Shown: positions 63,068 to 64,000 of the stretch, piece after piece
Position numbering within the stretch: the first letter of the stretch is position 1
How the letters are laid out: every line of letters begins with the position of its first letter
DNA from: Gordonia iterans
GTDB lineage: Bacteria > Actinomycetota > Actinomycetes > Mycobacteriales > Mycobacteriaceae
NCBI RefSeq assembly: GCF_002993285.1
Contig: NZ_CP027433.1
Span: forward strand, 1,240,001-1,304,000
Length of the DNA stretch: 64,000 nucleotides
Direction of reading: 5' to 3'
Program-made: the position numbers and the translations under genes
The notes under the pieces: generated by a model
Database searches by the model: none
What the model was told of the DNA's origin: nothing
What the model saw: only the letters and a program-made list of their open reading frames with translations

Positions 63068-63085
63068 GGCTTTCCTCCTAAGTGT

Positions 63086-63153
63086 GAGCACTGCTCTCGT
63101 TACGTGTCGACGACGATATCGAAGCCTGGACGCCGGCGCAAGAGCACTGCTCT
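63086..63153. promoter_or_regulatory. Two matching palindromic operators upstream of the epimerase gene
   Basis: GAGCA-C-TGCTC (63086-63096) and AGAGCA-C-TGCTCT (63141-63153), both inside GAGCACTGCTCTCG, centres 56 bp apart. Perfect short dyads of this kind are bound by TetR dimers. No tetR gene is adjacent; the nearest regulator is the XRE gene to the right. Confidence 0.7.
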
Positions 63154-63187
63154 CGAATCACGACGGGAGGGATGTCGGTTCCCGGGG

Positions 63188-63691
63188 ATGGGGTTTGTCG
63201 TGATTCGTCAATTCGGTTGGGCGGCAACACTATTCGGATGCACAACACGGTGGGCAGACAATCCGGTGTGCATCCAGCAGATTGAAGAGGTGTCGTCGCG
63301 CGAAGGTGGTTACCTGCAGTGGGACACCTATGCGTTCTCCTTCGCCAATCGGCTTCTGACCGTGCGCCAGCAGCGTGGCTATTCGCAGGAGGAACTGGCG
63401 AATCGGAGTGGGCTGCACCGGAACGCGGTGTCCAATCTCGAGCGCGGAACCAGCAATCGAGAGCCCTTCGTGTCGGACCCTCAGCTGTCGACGGTGTACC
63501 GGCTGGCGCACGCTCTCGAGGTCCCGCCGTCGTACCTCCTGCCCGACGTGAACACGCCGCGCCTGCCGAAACGATCTGCCGAGCAGGCGAGCGACACCGC
63601 GATGTCGCGCGTGGAGGAGACCCTTCACCGGCTGGTGCCGCGTCCGGACGCGCCGAAGAACAAGGCGGCGACTACCGACAAGAAGCGCTGA
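63188..63691 (+). CDS. XRE family helix-turn-helix regulator
   Basis: 167 residues if the ATG at 63188 is used; GTG 63266 or 63290 are alternatives, since the first ~25 residues look non-conserved. HTH_3 domain: FANRLLTVRQQRGYSQEELA, NRSGLHRNAVSNLERGTSN, then VYRLAHALEVPPSYLLPD. Lys-rich tail. Divergent from the epimerase gene, and perhaps its regulator, although XRE proteins seldom use such dyads. Confidence 0.85.
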   Translation: MGFVVIRQFGWAATLFGCTTRWADNPVCIQQIEEVSSREGGYLQWDTYAFSFANRLLTVRQQRGYSQEELANRSGLHRNAVSNLERGTSNREPFVSDPQLSTVYRLAHALEVPPSYLLPDVNTPRLPKRSAEQASDTAMSRVEETLHRLVPRPDAPKNKAATTDKKR

Positions 63692-63752
63692 GGGATTCCG
63701 GCGGACCGTCCGGACGGGGACGCGGGTATCCGGTGCTCAGCAGCCCGATGCA

Positions 63753-63791
63753 CGAGGGCCGGGCTGCAGTGAGACTGCGGCCCGGCCCTCG
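63753..63791. terminator. Terminator between the XRE gene and greA
   Basis: 18-bp arms (CGAGGGCCGGGC.GCAGT and its complement, one G-U pair) around a GAG loop, between convergent genes. Very GC-rich, no U-tract; likely works for both strands. Confidence 0.85.
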
Positions 63792-63801
63792 GCGGCGGGT
63801 G

Positions 63802-64000
63802 TCAGTGCTGGTAGGGCTCTGCGCTCACGACGGTCACAGTGACCTCCGCGCCGCTGGGCACCCGGTACGAGCGGCTTTCGCCGACCTTGGCGTCGAGGAT
63901 CGCCGCGCCGAGCGGTGAACTCGGGGAGTAGACCTCGACGTCGGTCGCGATGCTCTCCTCGCGGGTGGCGATGAGGAAGGTCTCGGTGTCGGACTCGTCG
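63802..64000 (-). CDS. greA: Transcription elongation factor GreA, C-terminal part (cut by window edge)
   Basis: The last 65 residues are seen: [60 protein letters not shown]. This is the FKBP-like C-terminal domain of GreA, which rescues backtracked RNA polymerase. The coiled-coil N-terminus lies beyond the window. Position near cbs/metB matches Rv1080c. Confidence 0.93.
   Translation of the reverse strand, partial: DESDTETFLIATREESIATDVEVYSPSSPLGAAILDAKVGESRSYRVPSGAEVTVTVVSAEPYQH

Overview
The window is high-GC actinobacterial DNA. I place it in the Mycobacteriales, most likely Gordonia or a close relative. Support: gene order shared with Mycobacterium tuberculosis (lpqU-eno-ftsB-DUF501-ppx2; later fadA3-cbs-metB and then greA), a DesA3-type desaturase with its reductase, two 13E12/DUF222-HNH genes, MmpL transporters, a type VII target/DUF3558 pair and many GTGA/ATGA start-stop overlaps. 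The genus is inference.

Region by region. 0-4 kb is a degraded accessory area: the C-terminus of a DrmB-like DUF1998 protein (DISARM-type defence) enters from the left, followed by a broken formate dehydrogenase and an HNH (13E12) gene with an SOS box. 4-10 kb holds lipoproteins, an orphan amino-acid-type binding protein and a tightly coupled tetR - MpaB oxygenase - SRPBCC/DUF5995 operon. 10-14.4 kb is the conserved enolase/divisome/polyphosphatase block. 14.4-18.7 kb is an Fe(III) ABC importer behind a DtxR/IdeR-like box, with a DtxR-family regulator whose primary metal site looks lost. 18.8-24.8 kb has DUF4395, RecQ and the DesA3/reductase pair with a divergent TetR. 24.8-28.1 kb couples that TetR to a Ser/Thr kinase and two beta-lactamase-fold paralogues. 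28-34 kb has an M20 peptidase, a pirin-MarR-pirin operon and a deletion scar that removed the 5' halves of an ABC ATPase gene and a divergent tetR gene. 34-47 kb carries aqpZ/monoacylglycerol lipase, an acyl-CoA dehydrogenase, an SDR with a tiny lysine-rich upstream gene, a second Ser/Thr kinase, an MmpL-TetR operon, trpF, YibE/F, M23, SIMPL and DoxX proteins. 47-57 kb has an HTH gene, a second HNH gene, a tRNA-Leu, DsbA/FrnE, an APH-like operon, a second MmpL-TetR pair and a BI-1 membrane protein. 57-64 kb holds thiolase, reverse transsulfuration/methionine genes (cbs, metB), a small low-GC type VII cassette, a Rossmann epimerase with two orphan operators, an XRE regulator and the end of greA.

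A theme across the window is a dispersed family of short GC-rich tandem repeats built around a CTCGACCAGCGAGG / CTCAACGAGCGAAGG core. Arrays in intergenic DNA have 19-20 bp units. Arrays inside genes have 18, 21 or 36 bp units, so they stay in frame and add repeated residues to an HNH protein, a DUF5995 protein and a desaturase. A single short copy also sits in ppx.
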